A DNA stretch of 64,000 nt, taken from NCBI GenBank assembly GCA_964646755.1, contig CAZYIE010000010.1:21925-85924 (forward strand). The letters run 5' to 3'. The DNA comes from MVRV01 sp964646755. GTDB lineage: Bacteria; Desulfobacterota; Syntrophia; Syntrophales; Smithellaceae. Shown piece by piece: positions 1-8,983 of this stretch. The notes under the pieces were generated by a model. The model was not told the origin of the DNA. It saw only the letters and a program-made list of their open reading frames with translations, and searched no databases. The position numbers and the translations under genes are program-made. Every line of letters starts with the position of its first letter. Within the stretch, counting starts at the first letter, position 1.

Positions 1-339
1 TCTTATCATTCGATTTACCCTGGTAAACAAATTGCTGCCAACGATATCTTAAGAAAGATTCTATTCCTGGTTGATTCTGAACATACCGTAGTTGCAAATA
101 CAACGTACGGATAAGTACATAATTACACAGCATTCTGCTGTTAGCGTGCAGGTGCTCTTAGCTCTATTTAAAAAGGGGTCAAGGAAAGGAGGAAATGTAG
201 GCAAAGTATTTTCACCGAGGAATGGTGCCAGACATCTCCGCTCTCCGAGTGGGTGATCAAGCATTATTAAAGGAGATCAATTGATGGACGCTGATGACAA
301 AAGATCAATAAGCAAATAATTTAAACTATGGAGGCAAAA
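1..339. other. window edge and leader region of the LivK-like gene
   Basis: No gene is supported here. The first 50 bases could be the tail of an upstream plus-strand ORF, but it is too short to identify. Just before the transporter gene there is an 11-codon ORF (ATG at 284, TAA at 317-319) preceded by AAGGAGATCAATTG. It could be a leader peptide or a chance ORF with a good ribosome site. The real ribosome site of the next gene is ATGGAGG at 328-334. Confidence 0.3.
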
Positions 340-1539
340 ATGAAACGTACAGAGATATGGAAATTGTTCATTGCTATCTTAGCTCTTTTATTTGTTTTTA
401 GCACCGCGGGCTGGGCGGAAGTAGGTGTCTCAAAGGATGAGATCAAAATTGGCGGCATTTTGGATGTTTCCGGCCCCATTGCCTTCATGGGAAAAGGGGT
501 CAGTGACGGGTCTAAGCTTTACTTTAAGTATATAAATGACCAGGGCGGTATTTATGGACGTAAGATAAACTACTTGGTTGAGGATGACGGGTATCAATCA
601 CCAAGAGCCGTACAAGCTGCCAAGAAGCTGATTGAATCGGATAATGTCTTTTGTATCTATTCGGTTTTGGGATCTGCTCAGAGTAACGCCATGTATCCGA
701 TTTTAGAAGCCAAAGGAGTGCCCCTGCTTTTGCCGGCAACTCAGAACCGTGATATGGGTGTTCCTCCCAGAAAGTACCTGTTTCTGGCAGACCCTACTTA
801 CACTTTACAAGGTAAGCTGGCCATGGAGTACATAGTAGATGATATGGGCATAAAGAAACCAAAAGCTGCTGTCATCTTTCAGGATGATGCCCCTGGTCAT
901 GACTGGCGAAACGGTGTACGCATAGCGGCCAAGCATTATGGTTTAGATATCCTGGAGCTTTCGTATAAAAGAGGTTCCGTGGACTTTAGCTCTCAAATAG
1001 CCCGGTGCAAAGAGAACGGAATTACCCATATACTGATGTGGACCCTTGTCCGTGAGCCGGCTTTAATCATGAAAGAAGCACAGCGTGTGCAACTCAAGGC
1101 CACCTTTTTTACTTCGACGGCTTCCAACGACAAAAGATGTATTGATTTGGCCGGTGATGCTGTTGATTACACCAATGGCTTTTTCGCTACGTCCATGGTC
1201 TATGATCTCCATACCCAGAGCACTCCGAGAATCATTGAATATAAACAAAATATCGCCAAGTACGGGATATGTCGTGAAGATAATTTCTATAACCTGTACG
1301 GATACCAATCTGCTGTAACTCTGGTCGAAGGTCTCAAGCAAGCCGGCAAAGATCTGACCCGGGAAGGGATGATCAAAACGCTGGAGGGTTTCAAGAATTT
1401 TGACAATGGAATACTTTCACCTATTACCTGGGGTCCCAACAAGAGGGCCGGAGGAAGCTCCATAAAGATTGACAAGGCAATAAATGGCCGTTGGACGCCT
1501 GTGAGTCCGTGGCGTGTTTCTAAGATTGCCGAGGAATAA
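340..1539 (+). CDS. ABC transporter substrate-binding protein, LivK-like (branched-chain amino acid / amide family)
   Basis: Periplasmic type-1 binding protein (Peripla_BP_6 fold) that would deliver a ligand to an ABC permease; no permease or ATPase genes are in view. The ATG at 328 is part of the ribosome site ATGGAGG, so I place the start at ATG 340, giving 399 residues. An N-terminal signal peptide (about residues 1-27, hydrophobic core, cleavage after GWA) is followed by the family opening EIKIGGILDVSGPIAFMGKG. The body (YLVEDDGYQSPRAVQAAKKL, later LYGYQSAVTLVEGL) matches the LivK family in order and length. Family members bind amino acids, amides, urea or aromatic acids, so the ligand cannot be read from sequence. 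Family assignment is firm; the substrate is unknown. Confidence 0.85.
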   Translation: MKRTEIWKLFIAILALLFVFSTAGWAEVGVSKDEIKIGGILDVSGPIAFMGKGVSDGSKLYFKYINDQGGIYGRKINYLVEDDGYQSPRAVQAAKKLIESDNVFCIYSVLGSAQSNAMYPILEAKGVPLLLPATQNRDMGVPPRKYLFLADPTYTLQGKLAMEYIVDDMGIKKPKAAVIFQDDAPGHDWRNGVRIAAKHYGLDILELSYKRGSVDFSSQIARCKENGITHILMWTLVREPALIMKEAQRVQLKATFFTSTASNDKRCIDLAGDAVDYTNGFFATSMVYDLHTQSTPRIIEYKQNIAKYGICREDNFYNLYGYQSAVTLVEGLKQAGKDLTREGMIKTLEGFKNFDNGILSPITWGPNKRAGGSSIKIDKAINGRWTPVSPWRVSKIAEE

Positions 1540-1616
1540 AGGTAAAAAGTTTATTATGAGGTAAAGAAAACGAATGTTTATCTGTACGAGGCTTTTGCCT
1601 TTTTATGGATTATGAC

Positions 1617-1672
1617 GGACATACGACTCCACCCATAGAGAATTATCTTTTTATGGGTGGAGAAGTGTGTCC
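1617..1672. repeat. long imperfect inverted repeat in a 365-bp intergenic stretch
   Basis: Two 21-nt arms (1617-1637 and 1652-1672) pair over 18 positions plus one G-T around a 14-nt loop. The core is CTCCACCCATA / TATGGGTGGAG. It lies about 80 bp after the LivK-like gene and about 230 bp from the convergent UPF0178 gene. No T-tract follows, so it is not a standard terminator. It could be a small mobile-element remnant or an mRNA 3' structure. The rest of 1540-1904 shows nothing I can identify. Confidence 0.55.
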
Positions 1673-1904
1673 GCAAATCATGTTTTGTCGTGGCTTCGTC
1701 AAGCGGACTGTTATATTTCTGGAAACTGTAAAATATATCCGGGCAGTGGTGTAATTTCTCATCAAGCGCCAACAGGGGAAACTTCGCTGTTATGCCTGCA
1801 GGACAACTTAAGGGCCAACCTATTTGCACAGACAGGTTTTTGCGTTTTTTGTTCAACAAGACCGGATACTTTTCTTTCCTTCTTACATTTCCCACAAATA
1901 TAGT

Positions 1905-2384
1905 TCAAGGAATTATGCGCGATGCGCTACGTTCTACTTTCAATTGTTTTATCAAAAAACTGTCCAGCCCATTGGCAAAAGCCTGGCGGTCTTTCCTGTC
2001 GAATGTCGCCGGCCCGCCCGTAATCATACCGCTGTCGCGCAGCTCATTCATCAGGCCGCGCATGGCCAGACTATCCTTGATATTTTCTTCAGTATAAAGC
2101 TTGCCCCGGGGATTGAGCGCAAAGGCACCTTTCGTCACCGTGCGGTCTGCGAGCGGAATATCGGCGGTAATTACCAAATCGCCTGGTTGGACAAGCTCGG
2201 CGATTTTATCATCGGCCACATCAGCTCCGGCGGTGACGAGGATAACTGAAATATGTGCGGCATTATCAATTCTCAACGGTTTGTTAGCCACGAAAATAAG
2301 GGAGACGTTCAGGCGCATCGACGCCCGCATTAAAATATCTTTAATTACATTCGGAAATGCATCAGCATCGATAAATATTCGCAT
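1905..2384 (-). CDS. UPF0178 / YaiI-YqxD family protein
   Basis: Small conserved cytosolic protein with the NYN/PIN-like opening MRIFIDADAFPNVIKDIL, where the D-A-D of the metal site is visible. The middle segment GDLVITADIPLADR and the NPRGKLYTEENI segment are characteristic of the YaiI/YqxD family. The longer ORF begins at 2411, but the start at 2384 has AAGGACAGAA in front and matches the family N-terminus, giving about 159 residues, the usual length. The family is thought to be a nuclease-like fold, but its biochemical role is not established. A palindromic repeat lies immediately upstream. Assignment is confident; function is not. Confidence 0.85.
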   Translation of the reverse strand: MRIFIDADAFPNVIKDILMRASMRLNVSLIFVANKPLRIDNAAHISVILVTAGADVADDKIAELVQPGDLVITADIPLADRTVTKGAFALNPRGKLYTEENIKDSLAMRGLMNELRDSGMITGGPATFDRKDRQAFANGLDSFLIKQLKVERSASRIIP

Positions 2385-2415
2385 TTCTGTCCTTGATTCT
2401 GCAAAACACATTTAT

Positions 2416-2529
2416 CTGTCTTTGCGAGGAGCAAAGCGACGCGGCAATCTCTTCAATATTCACACCATCATTAGATTGCTTCACTTCCCCCTTCGCCTGA
2501 CTCAGGGCTTCGGTTCACCGCAATGACAG
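2416..2529. repeat. REP-like palindromic element, family 1 (TCTTTGCGAG...CGCAATGACA)
   Basis: The left half TCTTTGCGAGGAGCAAAGCG...GGCAATCT is mirrored by AGATTGCTTC...CGCAATGACA. The same half-sites recur at 6065-6227 and 41355-41503. It sits between the UPF0178 and YwbE-like genes and contains no ORF of its own. Such intergenic palindromes are typical of REP/MITE-like families whose mobility depends on factors elsewhere. Confidence 0.7.
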
Positions 2530-2566
2530 CTGTTGTGCTTTGCACAGTATTTTTTTATAATCATTT

Positions 2567-2764
2567 TCAGTCCGTTAATATTTCCTTCACTCTACCGACA
2601 ATGCCGCTTTCCAGGCGCACTTTGATGCCGTGAGGATGCGTGCCGGACTTGGTCAGAATATCCGCGACGATGCCTTCGGTCAGCTTGCCTGTGCGCTGAT
2701 CGGGCTTCTGGACAACTTTTACCTGCATCCCCGCTTTGATGTCACTTCGATTATTTCCGTTCAT
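2567..2764 (-). CDS. YwbE family protein (DUF2196)
   Basis: A 65-residue protein of the YwbE type: the N-terminal SDIKAGMQVKVVQKPDQRTG is followed by LTEGIVADILTKSGTHPHGI and ends GRVKEILTD. This is the complete, usual domain length. The ATG at 2764 has AAAGG about 8 nt upstream. The predicted small beta-barrel looks like a nucleic-acid or KOW-like fold, but no function is established for the family. The gene lies 11 bp beyond the end of the following GIY-YIG gene on the same strand, so co-transcription of the 2.6-3.7 kb minus-strand group is likely. Confidence 0.85.
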   Translation of the reverse strand: MNGNNRSDIKAGMQVKVVQKPDQRTGKLTEGIVADILTKSGTHPHGIKVRLESGIVGRVKEILTD

Positions 2765-2775
2765 AATGAATACCT

Positions 2776-3048
2776 TTAATTGCAGCCTGCCGCCAGAGCC
2801 GGAAGTTTCCTGTCTTTGGGCAGTTTTTTAATTTTCATTTCCAGACGGAGCGCTTCTGATTGCGACATACACTTGCTTACGGCCATTAGCTTTACCGGTA
2901 GCCTGGCCCTGGTATATCGGGAAGCAGTTCCTTTATTATGTGCCAGCAATCGTTTTTCGACATTATTCGTTATGCCGGTGTACAGCGTATTGTCAGGGCA
3001 ACGCAGTATATAGACAACCCAGTTCTTGTTTGTTGTTGATTGTGTCAT
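2776..3048 (-). CDS. GIY-YIG nuclease domain protein, UPF0213/YhbQ type
   Basis: Single-domain GIY-YIG protein of about 90 residues. The two signature strands read VVYILRCPDNTLYTGITNN, followed by the catalytic-type Arg in VEKRLLAHN and a C-terminal Glu-bearing helix (QSEALRLEMKIK). The longer ORF reaches 3081, overlapping the methyltransferase; the ATG at 3048 gives the usual YhbQ start. YhbQ-type proteins are reported DNA-cleaving or DNA-repair-associated enzymes. Unlike the two GIY-YIG genes in the heme operon (24.1 and 29.9 kb), this one is not flanked by repeats and carries the standard YhbQ spacing, so it is probably the resident gene. Confidence 0.8.
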   Translation of the reverse strand: MTQSTTNKNWVVYILRCPDNTLYTGITNNVEKRLLAHNKGTASRYTRARLPVKLMAVSKCMSQSEALRLEMKIKKLPKDRKLPALAAGCN

Positions 3049-3053
3049 TGCTT

Positions 3054-3671
3054 TTATCCGGGTTTGCTCACCGTAACCCACAGGAATGTCTCGCCGCCGA
3101 TTTTCCGGTAATCTCTGGCCTCAATATTAAAACCGGTGTTTTCCAAATCATTCCAAAGTGCGGCAGGGTGCTTGTGGCTGTAGTACAACTGCTGTCCCAT
3201 AAATTCCTTATAACCGTCGAATTCATCACTGCCTGTATATTCTTTCGAGGCATAGGTAAACAGCATTTTGCCTTGAGGACAAAGCCAGCGATATAATTTC
3301 GTAAACAAAGCCGCATGATCATTGCTGGGAATATGGAACAGGCTGTATATCGCCGTGATGGCCTCAAACCTATTCGCCGCAAATTCCACTTCCCGCATGT
3401 CGGCGCGAATAGTCTGCATTTCCGGGACGTATTTTGCCGCGAGTTCCAGCATCTGCTTCGAGAAATCCACGCCGGTAACCGCCCATCCGTGATCGATAAA
3501 AAAACGGGCAAATGGTTCTCCGGCGCCGCAGCCCATATCCAGTAATCTTCCTTTTTTTATGCTCATGGCTCCGTAAAAAGCATTCAGAACTTCCGACATG
3601 TCAAAAAGATTGCGGCTCTGGTCATAGGTTGCCGCAAACTGATCATAAATTTTTTGAAGTGTATTTTTCAC
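3054..3671 (-). CDS. class I SAM-dependent methyltransferase
   Basis: A 205-residue single-domain methyltransferase. Motif I is LLDMGCGAGEPFARFF (about residues 40-55), followed by the acidic strand VTGVDFS and motif II/III (IRADMREVEF, FEAITAIYSLFHI). These place it in the Methyltransf_11/25 group that methylates small molecules. The substrate is not predictable. The start is GTG at 3671 with AAAGG about 10 nt upstream. It lies directly between the tex C-terminus and the GIY-YIG gene, all on the minus strand and a few bases apart, so it may be transcribed from the tex promoter. Confidence 0.8.
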   Translation of the reverse strand: MKNTLQKIYDQFAATYDQSRNLFDMSEVLNAFYGAMSIKKGRLLDMGCGAGEPFARFFIDHGWAVTGVDFSKQMLELAAKYVPEMQTIRADMREVEFAANRFEAITAIYSLFHIPSNDHAALFTKLYRWLCPQGKMLFTYASKEYTGSDEFDGYKEFMGQQLYYSHKHPAALWNDLENTGFNIEARDYRKIGGETFLWVTVSKPG

Positions 3672-3682
3672 AGCATTGCCTT

Positions 3683-5996
3683 TTAACGTCGGCGCAGAGC
3701 GTCGGCAAAGGGATTATTGAACGGTTTGGGCGCTTCCTTGCCTCGCTTCTTCTCCTTGTTCTCCCGCTGCGACAAACCCGGTGCAATCTTGCGCTCGCGG
3801 GGAGCTCCCGCGTCAGGAGCCGGCTGCTCAACTTTATCGCGGACAGGTTTTTCGCCCGGTGCTTTTTTCATCGACAGGGAAATCCGTTTTCTCTGGACAT
3901 CAATTGCTAGAACAGTTACTTCCACTTTCTGATTCACCCTGACTGCATCAGCGGGAGTTTTGACAAATCTATCGGCCATTTCGCTTAAGTGGACGAGGCC
4001 GTCCTGATGGACGCCGATATCCACGAAAGCACCGAATGCTGTGATGTTCGTAACCACACCGGTAAGTTTCATTCCGGGAATCAGGTCGGCTATCTTTTCT
4101 ATCCCTTCGGCAAAGACAACATTTTCAAATTGCTCTCTGGGGTCGCGTCCCGGTTTACTAAGTTCNNNNNNNNNNCATTATATCCTTAAGGGTCGGCAGT
4201 CCCACTTTGTCCGTGACATATTCGGTTAAAACAATCTTTTGTCTTCGGACATCATCGGCGATCAAATCAACAACCGAGCAGCCCTGATCCTGCGCCATTT
4301 TCTCCACTATATAGTAACTCTCCGGATGGACGGCGCTGGCATCGAGCGGATTGGCACTATCGCGTACCCGCAGAAATCCTGCGGCCTGCTCATAGGCTTT
4401 AGCTCCGAGACGCTTCACTTTTTTGAGCTCTTCGCGTGTCGGATAGGGGCCACTCTCATCGCGATACTTCACAATGTTTTCCGCAAGCGCCGGTCCCAGA
4501 CCAGAAACATGGGAAAGAAGCTGAGCGCTGGCCGTATTGACTTCCACGCCGACAGCGTTGACGCAGCTGATTACCATATCATCCAGGCAGCATTGCAAAT
4601 CGTCCTGATCCACATCATGCTGATACTGGCCTACACCAATGGCTTTAGGTTCGATCTTGACGAGCTCCGCCAGCGGGTCCATCAAGCGCCGGCCAATGGA
4701 TACTGCCCCGCGGACGGTGATATCCTCATCGGGAAATTCATCGCGGGCAAGCTTTGAGGCCGAATAGATTGATGCGCCGCTTTCGTTGACCATAACCACC
4801 GGTATCTCTTTGGAGAGATCAAGGCTTTTTAAGAATGCCTCTGTCTCGCGGCCCGCCGTGCCATTTCCTACCGCAATTGCTTCAATGCTGTACCTGCTGC
4901 AAAAATTACGAACAGCCTGGCCTGCCGCCTCCCGTGCTTTTTCAGAAAGAAGCGGAAAGATTGCTTCGTGCCCGAGCAGTTTTCCCTGACGATCCAGACA
5001 GACGGTTTTGCAACCAGTCCGGAAACCGGGATCAATTGCCAGTACCGCCTTTTGTCCCAGAGGCGGCGCCAGAAGAAGCTGGCGCAGATTGTCGGCGAAT
5101 ATTTTAATGGCCGTTTCATCAGCCCGCTTCTTGGTTGTCAGCCGGATTTCCGTTTCCATGGACAGCGACAGAAGACGCTTGTAGCTGTCATGAACGGCAA
5201 GTTTGACCTGATTTGCCGCCTCGGTTGCATTTTTGACGAACAGTTCTTCCAAAATGGTTAACGCTTCTGTCTCCGGCGGTGTCATGCGGAGCAGGAGAAA
5301 CTCCTCGCGCTCGCCGCGGCGCATCGCCAGAACCCGGTGGGACGGAGCTGTTGCTACAGGCTCTTCCCATGCATAATAATCTTTGTATTTAATGCCGGAC
5401 TCTATCTTGTCCGGCAAAACTTTGCAGGAAATGACACCTTTATCCAGAAACAGTGTCCGCATCTTTGCCCGGGCATCCTGATCTTCATTTACCCACTCGG
5501 CAATAATATCGCGTGCTCCGGCCAACGCCTCATCAAGAGTGGCGACACCTTTTTCCTCACTGATAAACACGGCGGCCTCACCTGCAACATCCATTTCTTC
5601 CTGGGCAAATATTTTAACGGCCAGCGGCTCCAGACCCTTCTCCCGCGCAATCGTTGCCCGTGTGCGGCGTTTGGGACGAAACGGCAGATAGATATCTTCC
5701 AGAACGGACATAGTTTCCGCAGCAGCTATCTTTTCTTCGAGTTCCGCAGTGAGTAAATTGCGCTCGGTCAGGGATTTTAAAATGGCGGTGCGGCGGGTTT
5801 CCAGTTCTTCGAGTTGCGTGAGCCGGTCGCGAATGGCCGTGATCGCGACTTCATCGAGCGATCCGGTTACTTCTTTGCGGTAACGGGCGATAAAGGGAAC
5901 AGTTGCCCCTTCGGCAATCATCGAGGCAGTATCGCTAACCTGTTGAGATGGGATGTTTAGTTCTTGAGCAATTTTTTCGTAATGTAATTGATTCAT
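3683..5996 (-). CDS. tex: Tex family RNA-binding transcription accessory protein, split by a 10-N assembly gap
   Basis: Near-complete Tex protein, about 768 residues (E. coli YhgF has 773). The order is a helical N-terminal region with VPFIARYRKEVTGSLDE, a YqgF/RNase H-like domain with VLAIDPGFRTGCKTVCLD, the helix-hairpin-helix stretch GLGPALAENIVKYRDESGPY, and a C-terminal S1 domain with NITAFGAFVDIGVHQDGLVH. The gap at 4166-4175 falls between VGLPTLKDIM and ELSKPGRDPR. As drawn it shifts the frame, so two ORFs appear, but homologues have about one residue at that place. I treat it as one intact gene. Tex acts in the cytosol on nucleic acids and affects transcription and stress tolerance in other bacteria. 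Confidence 0.93.
4166..4175. other. assembly gap (10 N) inside tex
   Basis: Ten N joining two contigs. A length of 10 breaks the tex frame (10 mod 3 = 1). The flanking protein ends suggest about 3 missing bases. It is a placeholder, not a measured distance. Confidence 0.95.
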
Positions 5997-6064
5997 ACTG
6001 CTATTTCTATTCCTTTTCTGAAAAGTTTAATATATTAGAAAAACTCCATAAAAGAAGCAATTAT

Positions 6065-6289
6065 GTCATACCGGCGTATGAGGCTGTGTCGTAATGTCTT
6101 TGCGAGCGAATGCAATGAGCGAAGCAATCTCTTAAGCCACTGATAACATTTAGATTGCCACACGCACTGTCGTGCGTTCGCAATGACAAACAGCTACTAC
6201 GACACAGTCTCGTAGGCCGGTATCCAGCATTATCAAACACTTCCTGGATTCCGGCTTTCGTAACCTAAGGGTCACAAGACCGGAATGAC
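6065..6289. repeat. nested palindromic repeats (three families in one stack)
   Basis: Outer arms GTCATACCGG / CCGGTATCCAG enclose GGCTGTGTCGTAATG / CGACACAGTCTCGTAGG, which enclose the family-1 palindrome TCTTTGCGAG...CGCAATGACA. A separate palindrome (6244-6289: CTGGATTCCGG...CCGGAATGAC) follows directly. The copies at 33490-33631 and 41355-41503 use the same nesting with different cores. The stack occupies the tex-helicase intergenic region; the rest of 5997-6685 holds no recognisable gene. Confidence 0.75.
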
Positions 6290-6685
6290 GAACAGGAGAT
6301 ATATATGCAAAGGCATGAATGTGTCTTTGAGTATTATGCCCCATTTACTTAAGCACGGTCATATCACAAAGCTGAGTCTGGTCAATATTTTTATCGCCGC
6401 AAGTCAGGAATTGGCCTTGCAAAAATAATCCTTGCTATTTAAAGGATATACCTGTAGAAGATCATCCAGTGATAGCGATAGTTATTTACCTTCCCCTCTT
6501 TCTTCTTCAGAAATCCCGGCAGGAAAATCCAGCTAATCGTAACAGAATCCAACTATAAGGCGTTGTTTGTTGCTTGTTATTCAGGTGGTGCATCGGCGCA
6601 TGAAGCGGTATGTCCAGAACTGCCGCGACGATTAGAAATGGGTTCAAATGTCACAAATACTGAAGGAAAAAGGAAAAAGAAGAAA

Positions 6686-7960
6686 ATGAGTTTTGAGAAG
6701 TTTGAGTTAAATGAAAAAATAATGGCCGGAGTTCAGGCGCAAGGTTACGTAAAACCGACACCAATCCAACTGCAATCAATCCCGCCGATTATGGAAGGCC
6801 GCGACGTTATGGGGCTGGCCCAGACCGGAACGGGTAAAACAGCGGCTTTCGTGCTGCCGATTTTACAGCGCCTGATGCAGGGTCCGCGTGGCCATGTCCG
6901 CGCGTTGATTGTTGCCCCGACACGCGAGTTGGCCGAGCAGACACATGAAGCCATCGGAGAATTGGGCCGCAGGACACAACTGAAGAGTGCATCAATTTAT
7001 GGCGGTGTGAATATCAACGGTCAGATTAACAAAATGCGCGGCAAGGTGGAAATTATTGTCGCTTGTCCGGGTCGTCTGCTGGATCATATCAATCGCGGCA
7101 CAATAGATTTATCCCGGGTGGAAGTGCTGGTGCTCGACGAGGCTGATCACATGTTTGACATGGGTTTTCTGCCGGATGTGCGCAGAATTGTCAAAAACGT
7201 GCCGACGCAGCGCCAGACACTGTTGTTTTCCGCAACAATGCCCGATGATATTCGAAAACTGGCCAATGATCTGCTGAAGAATCCTGTTAACATTAAAATC
7301 GGCGGCATTGCCCCGGTAGAATCAGTTTCCCATTGCTTTTATCCGGTGCAGATGGAAGGGAAGACTGCCCTGCTGCGAGATATTCTGGATAAGACTAAAA
7401 CGGAATCTGTTCTTATTTTTACCCGGACAAAATCGCGGGCCAAGAGTGTTGCCCTGCAACTGGATAGATCGGGATATAAAGTTACATCGCTGCATGGAAA
7501 TTTAACGCAGCAGAAACGTCAGGTTGCCCTCGACGGCTTCCGCGACGGCCGCTATGAGATCATGGTTGCCACCGATATTGCCGCCCGGGGAATTGATGTG
7601 ACGAGAATATCCCATGTTATTAATTATGATATGCCGGCCACCACCGATGCCTATACTCATCGTATCGGCAGAACGGGACGCGCCTCTAAAACCGGCGACG
7701 CTTTTACTTTTGTTACCGGGCAGGACATTGATTTGGCGCATTCCTTGAAAAGAGTGCTCGGCGAAAAACTGGAATACCGCAGTGTTGACGGATTAACGAT
7801 CATCCTGCCGACAAGTCAGGTCAATGAGCGAACCGGGCGCAGCGGCAATGGCCGGAATCAGGGTAATACGAGGACTCAATTTTATCCTAAAACGCGGACG
7901 AACAGCCGCCCGGCGCAGCGTTCTTTTTCACAGGCCAACCGCAGTTCCTGGGCGAGTTAA
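6686..7960 (+). CDS. DEAD-box ATP-dependent RNA helicase, RhlE-like
   Basis: RNA helicase that unwinds structured RNA in the cytosol. An upstream in-frame ORF begins at 6563, but the conserved protein starts at MSFEKFELNEKIMAGVQAQG (ATG 6686) behind a GGAAAAAGGAAAAAG stretch, giving 424 residues. The Q motif, motif I (AQTGTGKTAAF), Ia (PTRELAEQ), the DEAD box as VLDEADHMFDMGF, III (SATMP), V (ATDIAARGIDV) and VI (HRIGRTGRA) are all present and in order. The basic, low-complexity C-terminal tail (from about residue 370, rich in N, R, Q and S) is typical of RhlE-type helicases. A hairpin terminator follows at 7995. Confidence 0.92.
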   Translation: MSFEKFELNEKIMAGVQAQGYVKPTPIQLQSIPPIMEGRDVMGLAQTGTGKTAAFVLPILQRLMQGPRGHVRALIVAPTRELAEQTHEAIGELGRRTQLKSASIYGGVNINGQINKMRGKVEIIVACPGRLLDHINRGTIDLSRVEVLVLDEADHMFDMGFLPDVRRIVKNVPTQRQTLLFSATMPDDIRKLANDLLKNPVNIKIGGIAPVESVSHCFYPVQMEGKTALLRDILDKTKTESVLIFTRTKSRAKSVALQLDRSGYKVTSLHGNLTQQKRQVALDGFRDGRYEIMVATDIAARGIDVTRISHVINYDMPATTDAYTHRIGRTGRASKTGDAFTFVTGQDIDLAHSLKRVLGEKLEYRSVDGLTIILPTSQVNERTGRSGNGRNQGNTRTQFYPKTRTNSRPAQRSFSQANRSSWAS

Positions 7961-7994
7961 TTCTCTGTAAGAATTGGTTAATAATAACTGACAT

Positions 7995-8026
7995 AAGCCG
8001 GTGAGGTTAACTAGCCGGCTTTTTCT
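7995..8026 (+). terminator. rho-independent terminator of the helicase gene
   Basis: AAGCCGG (7995-8001) pairs with CCGGCTT (8015-8021) and a T-run follows. It ends at the stop codon of the convergent folD gene, so it may also act on folD transcripts. Confidence 0.75.
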
Positions 8027-8861
8027 ATTTCTCCGCCGCTTCCACCGTCTGGGCAATCAGAGTCGCAATGGTCATCGGGCCGACACCGCCGGGGACAGGT
8101 GTATAGGCAGAGCACTTGTCAATGACGGCGGATAGTTCAATGTCGCCAACATTGCCCGGGTGATAGCCTGCGTCCACCACAACAGCCCCTTCTTTTATCC
8201 ATGTTCCTTTGATAAATTCCGGTTTGCCCACGGCGCCGACAACGATATCGGCAAGGCCGACGATTTCGCTCAACCCTTGTGTTCTGGAATGACAAATCGT
8301 TACTGTGGCGTGGGCATTGAGCAGCATCATGGCAACAGGTTTTCCTAAGATAGGACTGCGCCCGACTACAACGGCATGCTTCCCGGCTATGGCGATTTTA
8401 TAGTGCGACAGAAGCCGCATAATGCCGGCCGGTGTCGCCGAACCATAGGCAGGCTCGCCCATCACCATTTTTCCGAAACCCAGCACTGTTACCCCGTCAA
8501 CATCTTTTGCCACATCGATTCTGTCAAAACAGCGCCGTTCATCTATCTGCGGGGGAACGGGGTGCTGCAACAAAATTCCCTGCACGGAGGGATTTTGATT
8601 TAGCTTGTCAATCTCCCGCAGCAGCTCATCTGTCGTTGTGGTTTGCGGCAGGACAATGCGCAGAGACTCCATTCCCACGCGCTTACAGGCATTGCCTTTC
8701 ATGCGGACATATGTTGCGGAAGCCGGATCTTCGCCGACCAGGATGGTTGCCAGTATGGGCGGCGGACCTGAAAATTTATCATTGATTGCCTTCACGCGAA
8801 GCGCCAGTTCGCCCTCCATCTGCTTAGCCAGGGCTTTACCATCCAGAATTATTGCTGCCAT
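8025..8861 (-). CDS. folD: FolD bifunctional methylene-THF dehydrogenase / methenyl-THF cyclohydrolase
   Basis: Cytosolic one-carbon enzyme that interconverts 5,10-methylene-, methenyl- and 10-formyl-tetrahydrofolate using NAD(P). It has the usual length (278 residues). Signatures are the catalytic Tyr/Lys segment TYVRMKGNACKRVGM (about residues 50-65), the substrate loop LLQHPVP, the nucleotide-binding VVVGRSPILGKPVAMMLL and the C-terminal TPVPGGVGPMTIATL. In anaerobes this step serves both biosynthesis and the methyl branch of the Wood-Ljungdahl route; nothing nearby shows which dominates. It is a single-gene unit with AAAGG-type spacing upstream of ATG 8861. Confidence 0.97.
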   Translation of the reverse strand: MAAIILDGKALAKQMEGELALRVKAINDKFSGPPPILATILVGEDPASATYVRMKGNACKRVGMESLRIVLPQTTTTDELLREIDKLNQNPSVQGILLQHPVPPQIDERRCFDRIDVAKDVDGVTVLGFGKMVMGEPAYGSATPAGIMRLLSHYKIAIAGKHAVVVGRSPILGKPVAMMLLNAHATVTICHSRTQGLSEIVGLADIVVGAVGKPEFIKGTWIKEGAVVVDAGYHPGNVGDIELSAVIDKCSAYTPVPGGVGPMTIATLIAQTVEAAEK

Positions 8862-8983
8862 TATTTTTTACCTTTCGATTTCGTGCTTATGATATTTTTG
8901 CTTCGGGTCTATATATAATATCCGAAAATTAAGGAAAATTGTGGACAAAATATTCCCCTATTGTTTATTTACGGCACTAGAGA

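Noticed and set aside
6150..6344. 64-codon minus-strand ORF in the 6.1-kb repeats
   Set aside because: It is entirely made of palindromic repeat sequence.
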